The notes: generated by a model not told the origin, from the letters alone. A stretch of DNA of 64,000 bases from Chitinophagales bacterium (GCA_015654595.1 JAATGQ010000041.1:62001-126000), one strand, 5' to 3'; positions 1 to 10,024 are shown, counted from the stretch's first letter. Program-made: numbers and translations.

Positions 1-269
1 ACCAAATAGGGGCTTGGAGGTATGAATTTTGTAGTTTAAAATCCACACTTTTTTAAGTAGCTGATTAATAATCTATATAGAATTTTTCATAATGAGTTAA
101 TTACTTAGAGCCGGCAAGTAATTTCCCTATTTGTAGAAATTTCGCAATTCGCAGATAGCCGGAAACGCTCGGGCGATAGTCTTTTCAGCCGTCAGACCAG
201 CCCCCGGGGAGCATTCGGAAATTGTATGGAGAAGGATATATTTTTATCAACACCGGAGCGAACCTTCAA

Positions 270-1730
270 CTAATGCTCAGAAGGCATTTTAGCAGACACT
301 TTATATTGGTTGCACGGAGTACCATCCGGATGAAGCAGACAATAAGGAGAAGTCACCAGTTTGTTTTCTTTTAATGAGAACGGGTCCACAGCCGTCACCT
401 TTGTTACATCCCAGGAATTGGGATAGGTAGCCAGAATATCGTTGCTCGCGCCAACGATGCCATTACCCAATACGGAGCCCTTATTACGACCCCAGGAATA
501 AAGCTGACCTGACGCCGTCAGCGCATAACTGTAAAATACGGCACAGCCGCCGCCATACACGCATATAAAGTCTTTAACTCCAGGCGCTAACCGCACGGGT
601 TTTTCGACCAGTTTTTGACCAGGACTCCAGTCCCAGGCATAAGGAGGATTGTGTTTGGCATAATCGAGCTCTTCGCCATTACCGACACAACCGCAGGCAT
701 TATCGCCCCAACCCCAGAGAGTACCGTCGGTAAGGATGACGTGAGTAGAAACGCTATTGGTAGTGACGGATGCAACGGGATGGGGAAGCCGCAGATCGGT
801 CGTCAGGTCCTTTGGCGTCAACGGCGCAGGCGCCTGATGCGCCCAGCCGCCATTACCGATACACAGGTAAGACGTTAGATATCCCCAACCATAAAGGGTT
901 CCATTAATGCCCAACGCATAAGAAAAGAAGCCGCCCCCGGCGATATCCTTTGCCTTTTGCGGCAGCGGCAGCTGATGCGGATGCGTGTAGTCGGTCGTGT
1001 TAGTCCCCAGTAATTCCTTGCGGTTGTTGCCGCCCCAGGTCCAGACAGTGCCATCACTGGCCAACGCTATTATTATAGATCCGGCTACGACCTTGACGAT
1101 CTTCTTCCCCTTTGGTATATCCACCTGCACAGGTCGTGTGTTCAGCTGCCCCTTTTGTCCATTCCCCCGCATCCCCTCTGTCGTCAACCCCCATATCCAG
1201 ACGGTCCCGTCCGACTTGAGCGCGATATTGCCGTTGCTGCCCCCGCTGGACCAGCAAACGACCTTGACCACCCCGGTAAAAGGATTGCCGGCGCTGTCTT
1301 TTTTGATCTTCACTGGTTGATAACCAATGTCCTCTGTCGTGCCCGTCCCTGATTCCCCCGAGCCGTTGCCGCCCCAGGTCCAGACATTCCCCTCTCTGTC
1401 GGCCCCCAGACTGTTGTGAAGCCCCGAAGCCACATCCACAAACCGGACCTCCTCCGGCACACCGACCCGTATGGGAAGCCCCGGCGTCCCGGCATCCCAG
1501 GCCACCCCCGCCGTGACCAGCGCACTGCTGATCCCATATAACTTGCCACTCTCGGTATTCAGTATAAAACATTGGTATTCGCCCAGACCGACGATATATT
1601 TAGGGGAACGCCCACCCGAAGAAGACCCCGGGCCGGATGAACCGGACAAGACGCTCGTACCCGCCGGAGCCTGCGCGTGTAAAAGATTACAAAGGATAAA
1701 CGATGTAAAAAGGAAGGCGATGCGGTTCAT
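270..1730 (-). CDS. Secreted RCC1-repeat (beta-propeller) protein
   Basis: The 486-residue product begins with a signal peptide (MNRIAFLFTSFILCNLLHAQ), so it is exported. From about residue 50 to 440 it carries six to seven RCC1/alpha-tubulin-suppressor repeats, seen as recurring VWTWGGN, VWIWG, LYGWG, LWGWGDN and LYSWGRN strands spaced about 50-60 residues apart. RCC1 propellers are binding scaffolds; the ligand cannot be read from the sequence. The C-terminus (ending KMPSEH) lacks a recognisable T9SS sorting domain, unlike the other secreted proteins here, so it is probably periplasmic or released by another route. It is transcribed away from the glycosyltransferase at 1797, with 66 bp between the starts. 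Confidence 0.85.
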   Translation of the reverse strand: MNRIAFLFTSFILCNLLHAQAPAGTSVLSGSSGPGSSSGGRSPKYIVGLGEYQCFILNTESGKLYGISSALVTAGVAWDAGTPGLPIRVGVPEEVRFVDVASGLHNSLGADREGNVWTWGGNGSGESGTGTTEDIGYQPVKIKKDSAGNPFTGVVKVVCWSSGGSNGNIALKSDGTVWIWGLTTEGMRGNGQKGQLNTRPVQVDIPKGKKIVKVVAGSIIIALASDGTVWTWGGNNRKELLGTNTTDYTHPHQLPLPQKAKDIAGGGFFSYALGINGTLYGWGYLTSYLCIGNGGWAHQAPAPLTPKDLTTDLRLPHPVASVTTNSVSTHVILTDGTLWGWGDNACGCVGNGEELDYAKHNPPYAWDWSPGQKLVEKPVRLAPGVKDFICVYGGGCAVFYSYALTASGQLYSWGRNKGSVLGNGIVGASNDILATYPNSWDVTKVTAVDPFSLKENKLVTSPYCLLHPDGTPCNQYKVSAKMPSEH

Positions 1731-1796
1731 ATGGTCATTTCAGGAATATACGCAAAGTAAGAAAAAGGAAGCTATCTTTAAGCCCATTTACTGACC

Positions 1797-2975
1797 ATGC
1801 GTTATTTAAGAAATCCCCTCCTCCCCATTGCCCTGCTAAGTGCTCTGCTCCTGCTGTTTCAATGGAGAACGGCCCTGGTTCAACCAGGAGCCGCGACGGA
1901 TTTTGATATCTATTATCACGCAGCCGGTTCCTTCGATAAGGCCACCCCCCTGTATTCTACTTCAACCACTTCCTTTGACCAATACCTCTATCCCCCGCCC
2001 TGTATCCTGATCTTCCGGTTCTTTCACCATTTCCGGGAAAGAACGGCCTGGCTGGTCTTCGATATCCTGATGTACGGATGCCTGATGACGGCATTATGGA
2101 TTGCCCTGGCCATGGTAAAGACAACCCCGGCCAACCGCGTCTACCTGCTATTCTTTGCGCTGGCCTCCGCGCCGGTTTACCACCAGATGCTGCTCGGGCA
2201 GATCAACGCCCTCGTGCTGCTGCTTTCCATCAGTTATCTCTATTGGTATAAACGCAGACCTGTACTGGCAGGCGCCTGCCTGGCCTGCGCCATCTGGATC
2301 AAGGTCTATCCTGTCCTGCTGCTGGCCCCGGCACTTTTCTACGCCCCAGGCCGAAAAGCCTTCGCCTGGACCATCCTCGCCGGAATCCTCGTCCCCCTGC
2401 TGTGCCTGCCCATACTTTCCTTTCATCAATACCTGGATTTCGCCCGGACCCTGGCAGCCCTCTCGCAATATACGGCCGCCAATATCATCAATCAGTCCTT
2501 TACGGGGTTCAGCATGCGGATCATGCTGCCCTGGCAGAACGGCTTTTCCTGGCCCAGCGTTTACTGGATACCAAGAGCAATTAAGATATTCAATTATGCA
2601 TTATTGCTGCTCGTCCTCATAAAGTCCATTATCAAGGTCAAACAGAGCTTTTTCCTGAGCGGCATCATCATTTTGGCCGCCTGCGCGGTATTTTCCCCTT
2701 TAGGCTGGGGTCACACCTTTGTCTTTTGCCTCCCCTTATGGCTGGCCGCCTTCGCCCAGTGGAATGACCCCGACCTGAACATACCGCTGACCAGGATATT
2801 GACCATCGTGCTGGCCCCGCTTTTGCTTATCCCGGTATACAACCATCCGGGGCTGCTGGACCGCTGGCCGCATATCATCGGAGCGCTTTACTTTTCCCGG
2901 TTCTTGTTCATTACGCTATTCTTAATTTTTTTAATCGGGAATCCCTTTGCAAAAAGCAATCTCACAAGCGATTAG
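1797..2975 (+). CDS. GT87 (DUF2029)-type membrane glycosyltransferase
   Basis: The 392-residue polytopic membrane protein has about ten hydrophobic segments. Its early extracytoplasmic loop carries acidic residues (TDFDIYYHAA, about residues 35-44) followed by a YLYPPP motif, as in GT87/DUF2029 mannosyltransferase-like proteins. Known members use polyprenyl-phosphate sugars on the outer face of the inner membrane. It is probably co-transcribed with the flippase 70 bp downstream, which places it in surface glycan assembly. Sugar and acceptor are unknown. The ATG at 1797 sits directly before the first membrane segment. Confidence 0.8.
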   Translation: MRYLRNPLLPIALLSALLLLFQWRTALVQPGAATDFDIYYHAAGSFDKATPLYSTSTTSFDQYLYPPPCILIFRFFHHFRERTAWLVFDILMYGCLMTALWIALAMVKTTPANRVYLLFFALASAPVYHQMLLGQINALVLLLSISYLYWYKRRPVLAGACLACAIWIKVYPVLLLAPALFYAPGRKAFAWTILAGILVPLLCLPILSFHQYLDFARTLAALSQYTAANIINQSFTGFSMRIMLPWQNGFSWPSVYWIPRAIKIFNYALLLLVLIKSIIKVKQSFFLSGIIILAACAVFSPLGWGHTFVFCLPLWLAAFAQWNDPDLNIPLTRILTIVLAPLLLIPVYNHPGLLDRWPHIIGALYFSRFLFITLFLIFLIGNPFAKSNLTSD

Positions 2976-3045
2976 CCGTTCTCGTACCGACTTTTTATCG
3001 TATGTTTGAGCGCCCCTGCACCATTCCTTATAAATTCTTAGGCCG

Positions 3046-4506
3046 TTGAAGAAAGTCTTTTCATCATACTGGATCCGTTCTGCATTCTTTTCCCTGCTGC
3101 AGCGCTTCTCCGTTACTTTCTTCGGATTTGTCAATATGGTCATCCTCTACAGGAACCACTCGCTTTCCAGGTCACAGGTTGGTATATGGTCGCTCTTTCT
3201 GGCTATCACGACAATCTTCGAACAGTCAAAGGTCGGTCTCCTCAAGAACGCACATATCCGTTATGTCAGCAGCAGCGACGACGAACACGAAAAGGTGGTC
3301 ATCGCTTCTTCTTCCTTTCTTATCAATGCAGCCATTACACTGATATTTATCGTACTGATCGCTCTTTTCTCCAACTGGGTCGGCGCCATATTTCATTCGG
3401 AGAATGAACTCGGATCGATGTTCCAATGGTTTATCCCGGGACTCATCATCATGGTGCTGTTCTCCCACCTGGAAGCCATCCAACAATCTTTCCTGGATTT
3501 CAAAGGGGTATTCGCCGGTTATTTTGTACGACAGATCGTCTTCTTTGTATTTCTCGGAGGCAGCTGGCTGCTTCACATTCCGTATACGCTGCGTAATGTC
3601 GTTATTTATCAGTCAGCAGGCTTTCTCTGCGGAACGATCGCGATCTGGTACTATAGCCGGGCTTATCTCCATTATAAATTCATCCCCACCAAAAGCGGCG
3701 TCATTCAGATCGTCCAATACGGCAAATACATCTTTGCATCCGGTACCATCTCCCAGATGTTCACCAATCTGGACCAGATGATGACGGGAAAGTTCAAGGA
3801 TACCAGCATGGTCGCTCCCTACAATGCGGCCCTTCGGATCAACAGTCTGCTGGACGTCCCTTCCTATGCAGCCGCAGATATCCTCTTTCCAAAAAGTGCA
3901 CGCGCATCCATGGAACAGGAAGAAGGCAAAGTACGCTACCTCTTCGAAAGAATGGTTGGCATCCTGCTGGCCTTTAGCGCTCCCATCGCCCTTTTTATCA
4001 TCCTGTTCGCCAAACCGATCATCTATATCATCGTCGGCAGCCAGTATATCTCCGCCGCTCCTATCCTGCAACTGTATATGATCACCGGCCTGATCCGCCC
4101 CATGCAGAATCAGTCGGCCAACCTCCTCAATTCCATCGGCAAACAAGCGATATGTTTCTGGATGAATACCGCAGCACTTGTGCTTAATCTGCTGATCAAC
4201 TACGCCTGCATGCGCACCATCGGCTTTTATGGCGCAGCCGTCGGCAGCACACTCAGCTATTCGGTCGCATTGATCGCCTGGTGGATCCTTATGCGCAAGC
4301 TGATTGGATTTGAAGGAAAGAATATCTGGAAGTACATGCTGGAGTCCTATATGATGATGTACGGCTTTGCGATAAAACTGCTCCGCCGCGGCAATACGGG
4401 CGGCACGCCGGAAAACAACACGGGCGGACCCGGCAACATGCCCGTCTTACCCGATCACCCCTCAGAACCTATCTCCCACCCGACATCCGATCTTCCAGTC
4501 GAGTAA
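3046..4506 (+). CDS. Wzx-type polysaccharide flippase
   Basis: The 486-residue protein has about 12-14 membrane segments with the layout of the RfbX/Wzx (MOP superfamily) flippases, which move lipid-linked oligosaccharides across the inner membrane. The frame opens at a TTG (3046) placed just ahead of the first hydrophobic segment; the next ATG in frame lies inside that segment and would cut the protein, so TTG is the likely start. The last about 40 residues are a Gly/Asn/Pro-rich tail (RRGNTGGTPENNTGGPGN) that is not part of the membrane core. It follows the GT87-like gene and meets the GT14-like gene convergently with 4 bp between stops. Confidence 0.85.
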   Translation: MKKVFSSYWIRSAFFSLLQRFSVTFFGFVNMVILYRNHSLSRSQVGIWSLFLAITTIFEQSKVGLLKNAHIRYVSSSDDEHEKVVIASSSFLINAAITLIFIVLIALFSNWVGAIFHSENELGSMFQWFIPGLIIMVLFSHLEAIQQSFLDFKGVFAGYFVRQIVFFVFLGGSWLLHIPYTLRNVVIYQSAGFLCGTIAIWYYSRAYLHYKFIPTKSGVIQIVQYGKYIFASGTISQMFTNLDQMMTGKFKDTSMVAPYNAALRINSLLDVPSYAAADILFPKSARASMEQEEGKVRYLFERMVGILLAFSAPIALFIILFAKPIIYIIVGSQYISAAPILQLYMITGLIRPMQNQSANLLNSIGKQAICFWMNTAALVLNLLINYACMRTIGFYGAAVGSTLSYSVALIAWWILMRKLIGFEGKNIWKYMLESYMMMYGFAIKLLRRGNTGGTPENNTGGPGNMPVLPDHPSEPISHPTSDLPVE

Positions 4507-4510
4507 GTAC

Positions 4511-5371
4511 TCAACGCTGCACCCTCACTCTTTCCTCCAATCGGGCAACCACTTCCGCATCCTTTTCGGTGTCGAACTTCCGGGCAAATAATTTATCCGT
4601 CGCCAGTAATGCAGGCAGATCAGCCATCGTCAGCAACTTGGGATTGGCGACATGCTCCGACCAGTCGATATAAACCAGGTGTTCCTGCACCTTGTCGCGA
4701 TATGCGGGATGGTTATAAATAATCGTAGAAAAGATCAGTTCATCGGCGCCCCATACGTATTTGAAGAACCGCACCACCTCGGGATGCCGCTTCAGATAGT
4801 CCAGCATAAACGCTGCGCTTTCCGACGTGATCGTAAACCAATTGGAATGCCCTACCACCTCGTGCCCGGCAACAGGGTATTTACGGCGAGGCATGATCTT
4901 ATTGACCAGCGCCTCCAGCCGATATTTTCCTGGAATGCTCAGGTTGTGAAAATTGTACTTCCAGGTATGTAAAGCCGCGTCCTTCCACCATTCATGCCCA
5001 TCGGATTCACGGAGACAAGTGATAAACTCGGTCCCCTTATTAGCCACCAGATACTGGTAGATCTCCTCCATTGGTTTGATCGGAAAGTCCTGGGCCGACA
5101 TCACGTGGATATATTCGTATTTGCCCCGATCCATCACCTCTGCGATACCATCCAGCGTCGCCTGAACCAGGCTATATTTCCCCCAGAAAACCTTTACCCG
5201 GTTACGAACCAGGAACACCCGGGGCCGTTCAGCCAGGTATTCGAACGGCGCCTGATCGGATTTGCCGTCGATATGAAGATAAAGGTCAAAAGCAGGATGA
5301 TCCATCGCCCGGAGCAGCCGCTCCACTTGTTCGGGATTCTTATGAGCAAGGATCAGACAACCAATCCGCAT
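4511..5371 (-). CDS. Core-2/I-branching-like glycosyltransferase (GT14)
   Basis: The 286-residue soluble protein opens with MRIGCLILAHKNPEQVERLL and contains DLYLHIDGKSD, FWGKYSLVQATL and YIHVMSAQDFPIKP. These are typical of bacterial relatives of beta-1,6-N-acetylglucosaminyltransferases (GT14). Such enzymes add branch sugars from nucleotide donors. Family members work without a metal-binding DxD motif, and none is evident here. It lies 56 bp downstream of a GT2 gene on the same strand, so both probably belong to one unit and decorate the same glycan. The specific linkage is not inferable. Confidence 0.85.
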   Translation of the reverse strand: MRIGCLILAHKNPEQVERLLRAMDHPAFDLYLHIDGKSDQAPFEYLAERPRVFLVRNRVKVFWGKYSLVQATLDGIAEVMDRGKYEYIHVMSAQDFPIKPMEEIYQYLVANKGTEFITCLRESDGHEWWKDAALHTWKYNFHNLSIPGKYRLEALVNKIMPRRKYPVAGHEVVGHSNWFTITSESAAFMLDYLKRHPEVVRFFKYVWGADELIFSTIIYNHPAYRDKVQEHLVYIDWSEHVANPKLLTMADLPALLATDKLFARKFDTEKDAEVVARLEERVRVQR

Positions 5372-5427
5372 GGGTTCGAGTTTTTGGTGATCACCCCCGA
5401 TTCGCTAATGCCGTGAAAGCAACGGGG

Positions 5428-6648
5428 TTATTGTTTTGTTGAATCTTTATACAGGGTATTGCTCACTTCCGTCTTTGTATGAACGGTATGGATAAAGGTT
5501 TGATTCGACTTCTTGATCTGGAACAAAGCGCCGACCATCACAAAGATCGCCTTTGGCAGTCTTCCGATGGCAACCAGCAGATCCTTGTTGAACAACTGCG
5601 ATGGGACACCCAGCAACAACGTGATAAAGTAAAGCAATCCGAGGCCAAGCGCGATCAGCCCCCAGCTCAGACTAAAAAGGAAACCGCCGGCCACCAGCAA
5701 AGGCAGCAGTACAAAGAGGAACGCACGCGGAAGAACCAGGTTGCTGGCCACCGCCAGGTTAAAATAAGAGAGATTTCCCCGGAACAACTTCCCAAAGGCC
5801 GGCAAAAAGAACCGTTTCAGATAAATGAACTGGCTCGACACCCAGCGTTTCCGCTGCTGCTGGAAAGCCTCGGAAGAATCCACCTTTTCGTCAAAGACAA
5901 GCGCGTCTTCCAGGTAGTGGATGCGAACACCAGAACCAACCACCTGCAGCTGCAGGATCTTGTCAAAACCACCCACCGCAGAGATCTCGCTCAATATCTT
6001 TTTTATCCGGTCGTATTCAAAGCTCATCCCCGAACCGATCACCGAAGAAGAAAGCCCTAGCGCATATGGGCCCTTACGGAAGATATGATTGTTGATCGCC
6101 TCGCTGCAGGCATCCAGGATCGCAAAAGAGGTATCGAGATTCTTGGCAACTCTTCTGCCCTGCACCGCCCGAGCCCCGCCAGCAAAGGCCGCATCGACCA
6201 GCCGCAGAAAGTTCGGCGCCATCATATTGTCCGCATCACAGATCAAAGCGATATCGTACCGGTCGGGGATCCGGCTGAAGGCCTCGTTTAGGGATTTCGT
6301 CTTCGTACTCTTGTCGAACGCTACTTCCAGCACCGTCAACGGCAGCTGCTTCAGCTCGACAATCGTCTCCGGCTTAAAGGAATCGGCAATGATAAATACA
6401 CGGTATTTGTCGGCAGGATAATCCTGCTGGAGAAGATTCTTTGCTGTAGAGAGGATGATGCCGTCTTCCCGGTAGGCTGGAACCAGCACGGCAAAGCTCC
6501 GCTTTTGGGCGTCGGGAACCTGGGGATCCTTCCTCTTCCGGAAAAAAAGTCTTCCGGAAAGGGAAAACAGAAACAGATAACCCACCGAAAGCGCACAGTA
6601 TCCAAAACAGAGGAGAAAAAGAAGATATATTATTTTATGGAAGAACAT
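5428..6648 (-). CDS. Membrane-anchored GT2 glycosyltransferase
   Basis: From the ATG at 6648 the product is 406 residues: an N-terminal membrane segment (MFFHKIIYLLFLLCFGYCAL), a cytosolic GT-A domain and three to four C-terminal membrane segments. Visible motifs are FAVLVPAYRED, the CDADN metal site and QQQRKRW (the QxxRW signature), as in processive or membrane-associated GT2 enzymes. The open frame continues 47 codons upstream to 6789, but that extension is hydrophilic and unlike the family, so the later ATG was chosen. It starts divergently from the GT2 gene at 6835. The product sugar is unknown. Confidence 0.85.
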   Translation of the reverse strand: MFFHKIIYLLFLLCFGYCALSVGYLFLFSLSGRLFFRKRKDPQVPDAQKRSFAVLVPAYREDGIILSTAKNLLQQDYPADKYRVFIIADSFKPETIVELKQLPLTVLEVAFDKSTKTKSLNEAFSRIPDRYDIALICDADNMMAPNFLRLVDAAFAGGARAVQGRRVAKNLDTSFAILDACSEAINNHIFRKGPYALGLSSSVIGSGMSFEYDRIKKILSEISAVGGFDKILQLQVVGSGVRIHYLEDALVFDEKVDSSEAFQQQRKRWVSSQFIYLKRFFLPAFGKLFRGNLSYFNLAVASNLVLPRAFLFVLLPLLVAGGFLFSLSWGLIALGLGLLYFITLLLGVPSQLFNKDLLVAIGRLPKAIFVMVGALFQIKKSNQTFIHTVHTKTEVSNTLYKDSTKQ

Positions 6649-6834
6649 ATTGAAATAACAATTTGGAAGCCCTATTATTGTGCCGGGTTCTATTATCGAA
6701 TCCCTATTTATCAGCCCGGTTCTTTTAGCGATTCGCGATCCGTCAGGCCCAATTCCTGGCTTTTGCTTGCCTGCGCCGAAATTAAACATTCAAGTTGATT
6801 TTAATCTTTATTTTTAAGCCTATAATTTCCCCTC

Positions 6835-8019
6835 ATGCACTTCTGGCTGTACCTATTCGCAGTATGTTGTTTCTTAATCTTTTACAATTATGCCGGGTAT
6901 GCGATCCTCGTGGTCTTAGCCAATCGCGCCGGTAAAAAAAAGCGGGACTTCCCCAGGATACAAGACCAGCAGCTGCCCACGGTTTCTTTTATCGTCGCCG
7001 CCTATAACGAAGAGTACTGTATCGCCCGGAAGATCGCCAATTCCCTGGAACAGGACTACCCCCGGGAAAAGGTGGAATTCCTGTTTATCAGTGATGGCTC
7101 CACCGACCAGACGGAAGCCATTATCCGCGGGTCCGACGGCGTACAAAGTCTTTACCAGCCGGAAAGGCAGGGAAAGTCAGCCGCATTGAACAGGGCGGTG
7201 GGGCTGGCAAAAAATGACATCCTCATTTTCAGCGACGCCAATACCATCCTGAACAAGGAGGCGATCCGCAATATCGTCCGGCACTATACGGACCCGAAAA
7301 CCGGAGGTGTGGCAGGCGAAAAGAAGGTGCTGCCAGCCGCCAACGGGAAAGACCAGGTAGGGGAAGGCGAAGGGCTTTACTGGAAATATGAATCTTTTTT
7401 AAAGAAAGAAGACGCCCGATTCTATTCGGTCGTCGGCGCCGCAGGCGAATTATTCTCCTTTCGCCGCAGTCTTTATGAAGCCCTGCCGCATAATATCATT
7501 CTCGATGACTTTGTCAGCTCACTGCGAGTGACACAACACGGCTGCCGGGTAGCATACGAACCCGACGCCTATGCAATGGAACTGCCCTCCTTTTCCCTCC
7601 AGGACGAAAAGAAAAGGAAGGTACGCATCGCCGCCGGCGGATTTCAGGCTATCGGCTTGCTAAAACCGCTGTTCTGGTTCTGGAAATACCCCCGGCTTTC
7701 TTTCTTATACATCTCTCACCGGGTAATGCGCTGGGCAGTCAGCCCCTTTTGTATGATCCTGGCCTTTATCGCCAACGGCGTGCTCGCCGTCAGCGGCGCC
7801 GGTACCATCTGGACAGTACTCTTTGCCGGCCAATGCCTCTTTTATGGCGTAGCGGTGCTCGCAGGCGCACGCCCTGGTCTGCAGAAGAAGTCAAAGATCA
7901 TCAGGCTGGCCTATTACTTTTACTTCATGAACTATTGCGCAGTACTTGGCTTCTTCCGATATCTGAAAGGCGGTCAATCCGCCGTCTGGGAAAAAGCCCG
8001 ACGCGCTGAAATGGCCTGA
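6835..8019 (+). CDS. GT2 glycosyltransferase, membrane-bound
   Basis: The 394-residue protein has one N-terminal membrane segment, a GT-A catalytic domain (TVSFIVAAYNEE, FISDGSTDQTE, FSDANTIL, a DDF acceptor-site acid and a Q..KKRKVR stretch in place of QxxRW), and C-terminal membrane segments. The pattern matches the CESA/HAS-like GT2 group that synthesises or extends surface polysaccharide. It is preceded by a 186-bp divergent region shared with the GT2 gene at 6648. It ends just before a strong bidirectional terminator. Confidence 0.85.
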   Translation: MHFWLYLFAVCCFLIFYNYAGYAILVVLANRAGKKKRDFPRIQDQQLPTVSFIVAAYNEEYCIARKIANSLEQDYPREKVEFLFISDGSTDQTEAIIRGSDGVQSLYQPERQGKSAALNRAVGLAKNDILIFSDANTILNKEAIRNIVRHYTDPKTGGVAGEKKVLPAANGKDQVGEGEGLYWKYESFLKKEDARFYSVVGAAGELFSFRRSLYEALPHNIILDDFVSSLRVTQHGCRVAYEPDAYAMELPSFSLQDEKKRKVRIAAGGFQAIGLLKPLFWFWKYPRLSFLYISHRVMRWAVSPFCMILAFIANGVLAVSGAGTIWTVLFAGQCLFYGVAVLAGARPGLQKKSKIIRLAYYFYFMNYCAVLGFFRYLKGGQSAVWEKARRAEMA

Positions 8020-8038
8020 TGTTCTCACTTCCCAAAAA

Positions 8039-8068
8039 GAAATGCCGGTTCGAAAGAACCGGCATTTC
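8039..8068. terminator. Bidirectional rho-independent terminator
   Basis: A perfect 13-bp inverted repeat (8039-8051 with 8056-8068, loop GAAA) is flanked by an A-run on the left and a T-run on the right, so it can act on both strands. It lies exactly between the convergent genes ending at 8019 (+) and 8087 (-). Confidence 0.9.
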
Positions 8069-8086
8069 TTTTTATCCATTCTACTT

Positions 8087-10024
8087 TTAGAGTTTTACCA
8101 CTCTCAGCGTTTTCGTTACATCCCCAACCTGAACCTTCACGATATAAGCTCCAGCCGGTGCACTGGCCAGCGGAATGCTGATCCTGTTCGTGCTGGCGCT
8201 GACCGTCGTCATCAGACTAGCTACCCGGGTTCCAGACAGACTGTATACTTCGATGGAAGCATTACCGCTGTTAGAGGCCGCGATTTCCACTTCAGCATCC
8301 TGCTTGTTCGCCAGGATCGGATTGTTCAGCAGGTTTACGGTGAAAGCGCCCTTGACGGTTACACTGATCACCTTGCTGTAGATAGACTTGCCATCCAGAT
8401 CGGTTTCCAGGATCCGATAGTAGTTAGCACCATCCAGCGGGCTCTCGTCAACATAACCATACGTAATCACATCAGCAATATTCGAAACCTTTCCGATGGT
8501 CGTGAAATTAGCTCCGTCAGCAGAACGTTGAACCTGATAGTAGCTGGCGTTCTCATTGGCGCCAACCGTCCAGTTCAGATTCACATTACCGTTGGAAAGC
8601 ACACCCGTAAAGCTGGCCCAGGTCACAGGCAGCGGCGTAGAAGCGGAAGCGCCGGAGATAATGGTCATAACCGTCTTGGGGGCTGCAGTAAAGTTTACGC
8701 CGGTAAAGGTTACTGTTGTACCGTCATAGCTTGCGGCTCCATTGATGTTCTGCGTACCGGTAGTAAAGTCTCCATCTCCGTCATTGTCTACCAGCAGGCG
8801 GAAGTCGCTGGCTGTCGTGCCGGTCAGACTAAGCCCCGTTGTATTGAACGCTACGGTTACAGCGCCTACAGAACCGGTATTCTGAACCAGCCACTGATTA
8901 GAAACGCGCTTGCTTCCGGAAGCCATAGACGGCAGGTTCGAGGTAATTTCGGAGAAACCGGCATTGTTGCTGCCCACGATCATATAGCCGCCATCTGTCA
9001 GGGAACCGGGACCGGACAGGACCAGGTTACCAGCACCGCTGACACCAGCCGTAGAAAGGCTGTTGGATTGTGTCGTCAGCAAGCCGGCGGCATTATCCTG
9101 TGCAAGACCGAAAACGAAATTGTTATAAGCGGAATTCGCTGTTGCGTCCCAAACAGTCGTACCCGCAGAGTTGACAATATTGGCCTTCGTTGCAATACCA
9201 TATTTTAAAGACAGGTAAGAGAAGATCTGGCTGCGGGCCGCTGTAGTAACAGGACCGTTATAAACGATCAGTTCAGCCAGGCTTCCATAAAAAGGCTCGT
9301 CGCCAGCAGTACTGCGGGCGCCAATGATATTCAGCCCATCGTTTAAAACCCGGTTGGTCAAAGCCTGACCGTTCGGATCGGTGCTTATCGTCCCCCCGCC
9401 GGAGGCAAGGTTGCTCTGGTCAACCAGGGTCAGGTCGTTGGTATTGTTAGCAGTGAGATTGATCTGAGAAACATAAACGGTGTTTGGAGCATAAGTCAGC
9501 ACATTCCCGCCTGGTCCTGCAACACCCGTAGTAAAGGGAGAGATCTCAGGCTGATCGCCATAAGTAGCGCCGCCGGCATAGACCCACAAAGCAGCTCCGT
9601 CGAAGTTATTGTCAACAGCCGTCCCATTGTTGGGACGCTCACACCAAACGCGCTGGTTGGCGCCGCCTACTCCAACAGTAGAATTCCAGACGGCAAATAT
9701 GGAGTACTCATGCGCGCCGGCAGCGATCGGCGCACCTGCTCCGCTGGGACCAGTCATAAACTGCAATCCATTAAACGTAACAACAGGCAGGAAATTGATC
9801 GCATTCGGAGTAACCGTCGGCTGCGTCCCCGAAATAGTCGTAAAGACATTGGCAGGGTTGTTGGCGTAAGTCCAGGAATTGAGATTGCTTCCGGAAGTGG
9901 CGAGAGTGGATGTGGCGTCAGCCTTTATCCACATGGACAGATTGGTATTGACTCCTCCGGGGCTTTGTGCATGCAGCACAGATACGGCGATAAGAGACAA
10001 AAGGGTAGTGTAAAGTTTATTCAT
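8087..10024 (-). CDS. T9SS-sorted surface protein with LamG-like domain
   Basis: The 645-residue secreted protein starts with a signal peptide (MNKLYTTLLSLIAVSVLHAQ). Residues about 25-270 form a concanavalin/LamG-like fold beginning VNTNLSMWIKADA, a common opening in Bacteroidota surface proteins. A central beta-rich region follows. Residues about 465-555 are the usual pre-sorting domain (LPVTWASFTGVL, YYQVQRSADG, YYRILETDLDG). The last about 80 residues are a type A T9SS sorting domain (VYSLSGTRVASL, PAGAYIVKVQVG). It is presumably exported by T9SS and anchored or released at the cell surface. Role unknown, perhaps glycan binding. It is transcribed divergently from the Wzc-like operon. Confidence 0.85.
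   Translation of the reverse strand: MNKLYTTLLSLIAVSVLHAQSPGGVNTNLSMWIKADATSTLATSGSNLNSWTYANNPANVFTTISGTQPTVTPNAINFLPVVTFNGLQFMTGPSGAGAPIAAGAHEYSIFAVWNSTVGVGGANQRVWCERPNNGTAVDNNFDGAALWVYAGGATYGDQPEISPFTTGVAGPGGNVLTYAPNTVYVSQINLTANNTNDLTLVDQSNLASGGGTISTDPNGQALTNRVLNDGLNIIGARSTAGDEPFYGSLAELIVYNGPVTTAARSQIFSYLSLKYGIATKANIVNSAGTTVWDATANSAYNNFVFGLAQDNAAGLLTTQSNSLSTAGVSGAGNLVLSGPGSLTDGGYMIVGSNNAGFSEITSNLPSMASGSKRVSNQWLVQNTGSVGAVTVAFNTTGLSLTGTTASDFRLLVDNDGDGDFTTGTQNINGAASYDGTTVTFTGVNFTAAPKTVMTIISGASASTPLPVTWASFTGVLSNGNVNLNWTVGANENASYYQVQRSADGANFTTIGKVSNIADVITYGYVDESPLDGANYYRILETDLDGKSIYSKVISVTVKGAFTVNLLNNPILANKQDAEVEIAASNSGNASIEVYSLSGTRVASLMTTVSASTNRISIPLASAPAGAYIVKVQVGDVTKTLRVVKL

Noticed and set aside
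181-225. GC-rich CCAGCCCCCGGGG shared with 51602-51616
   Set aside because: A shared 13-mer is expected by chance within 64 kb; no longer match surrounds it.
6821-6828. TATAATTT just before the GT2 start at 6835, as a promoter
   Set aside because: No -33 element at the right distance; it would require a leaderless transcript. Probably just an AT-rich start region.
8042-9208. 388-codon plus-strand frame opposite the T9SS protein
   Set aside because: Antisense shadow of a well-supported gene; it begins inside the terminator hairpin.
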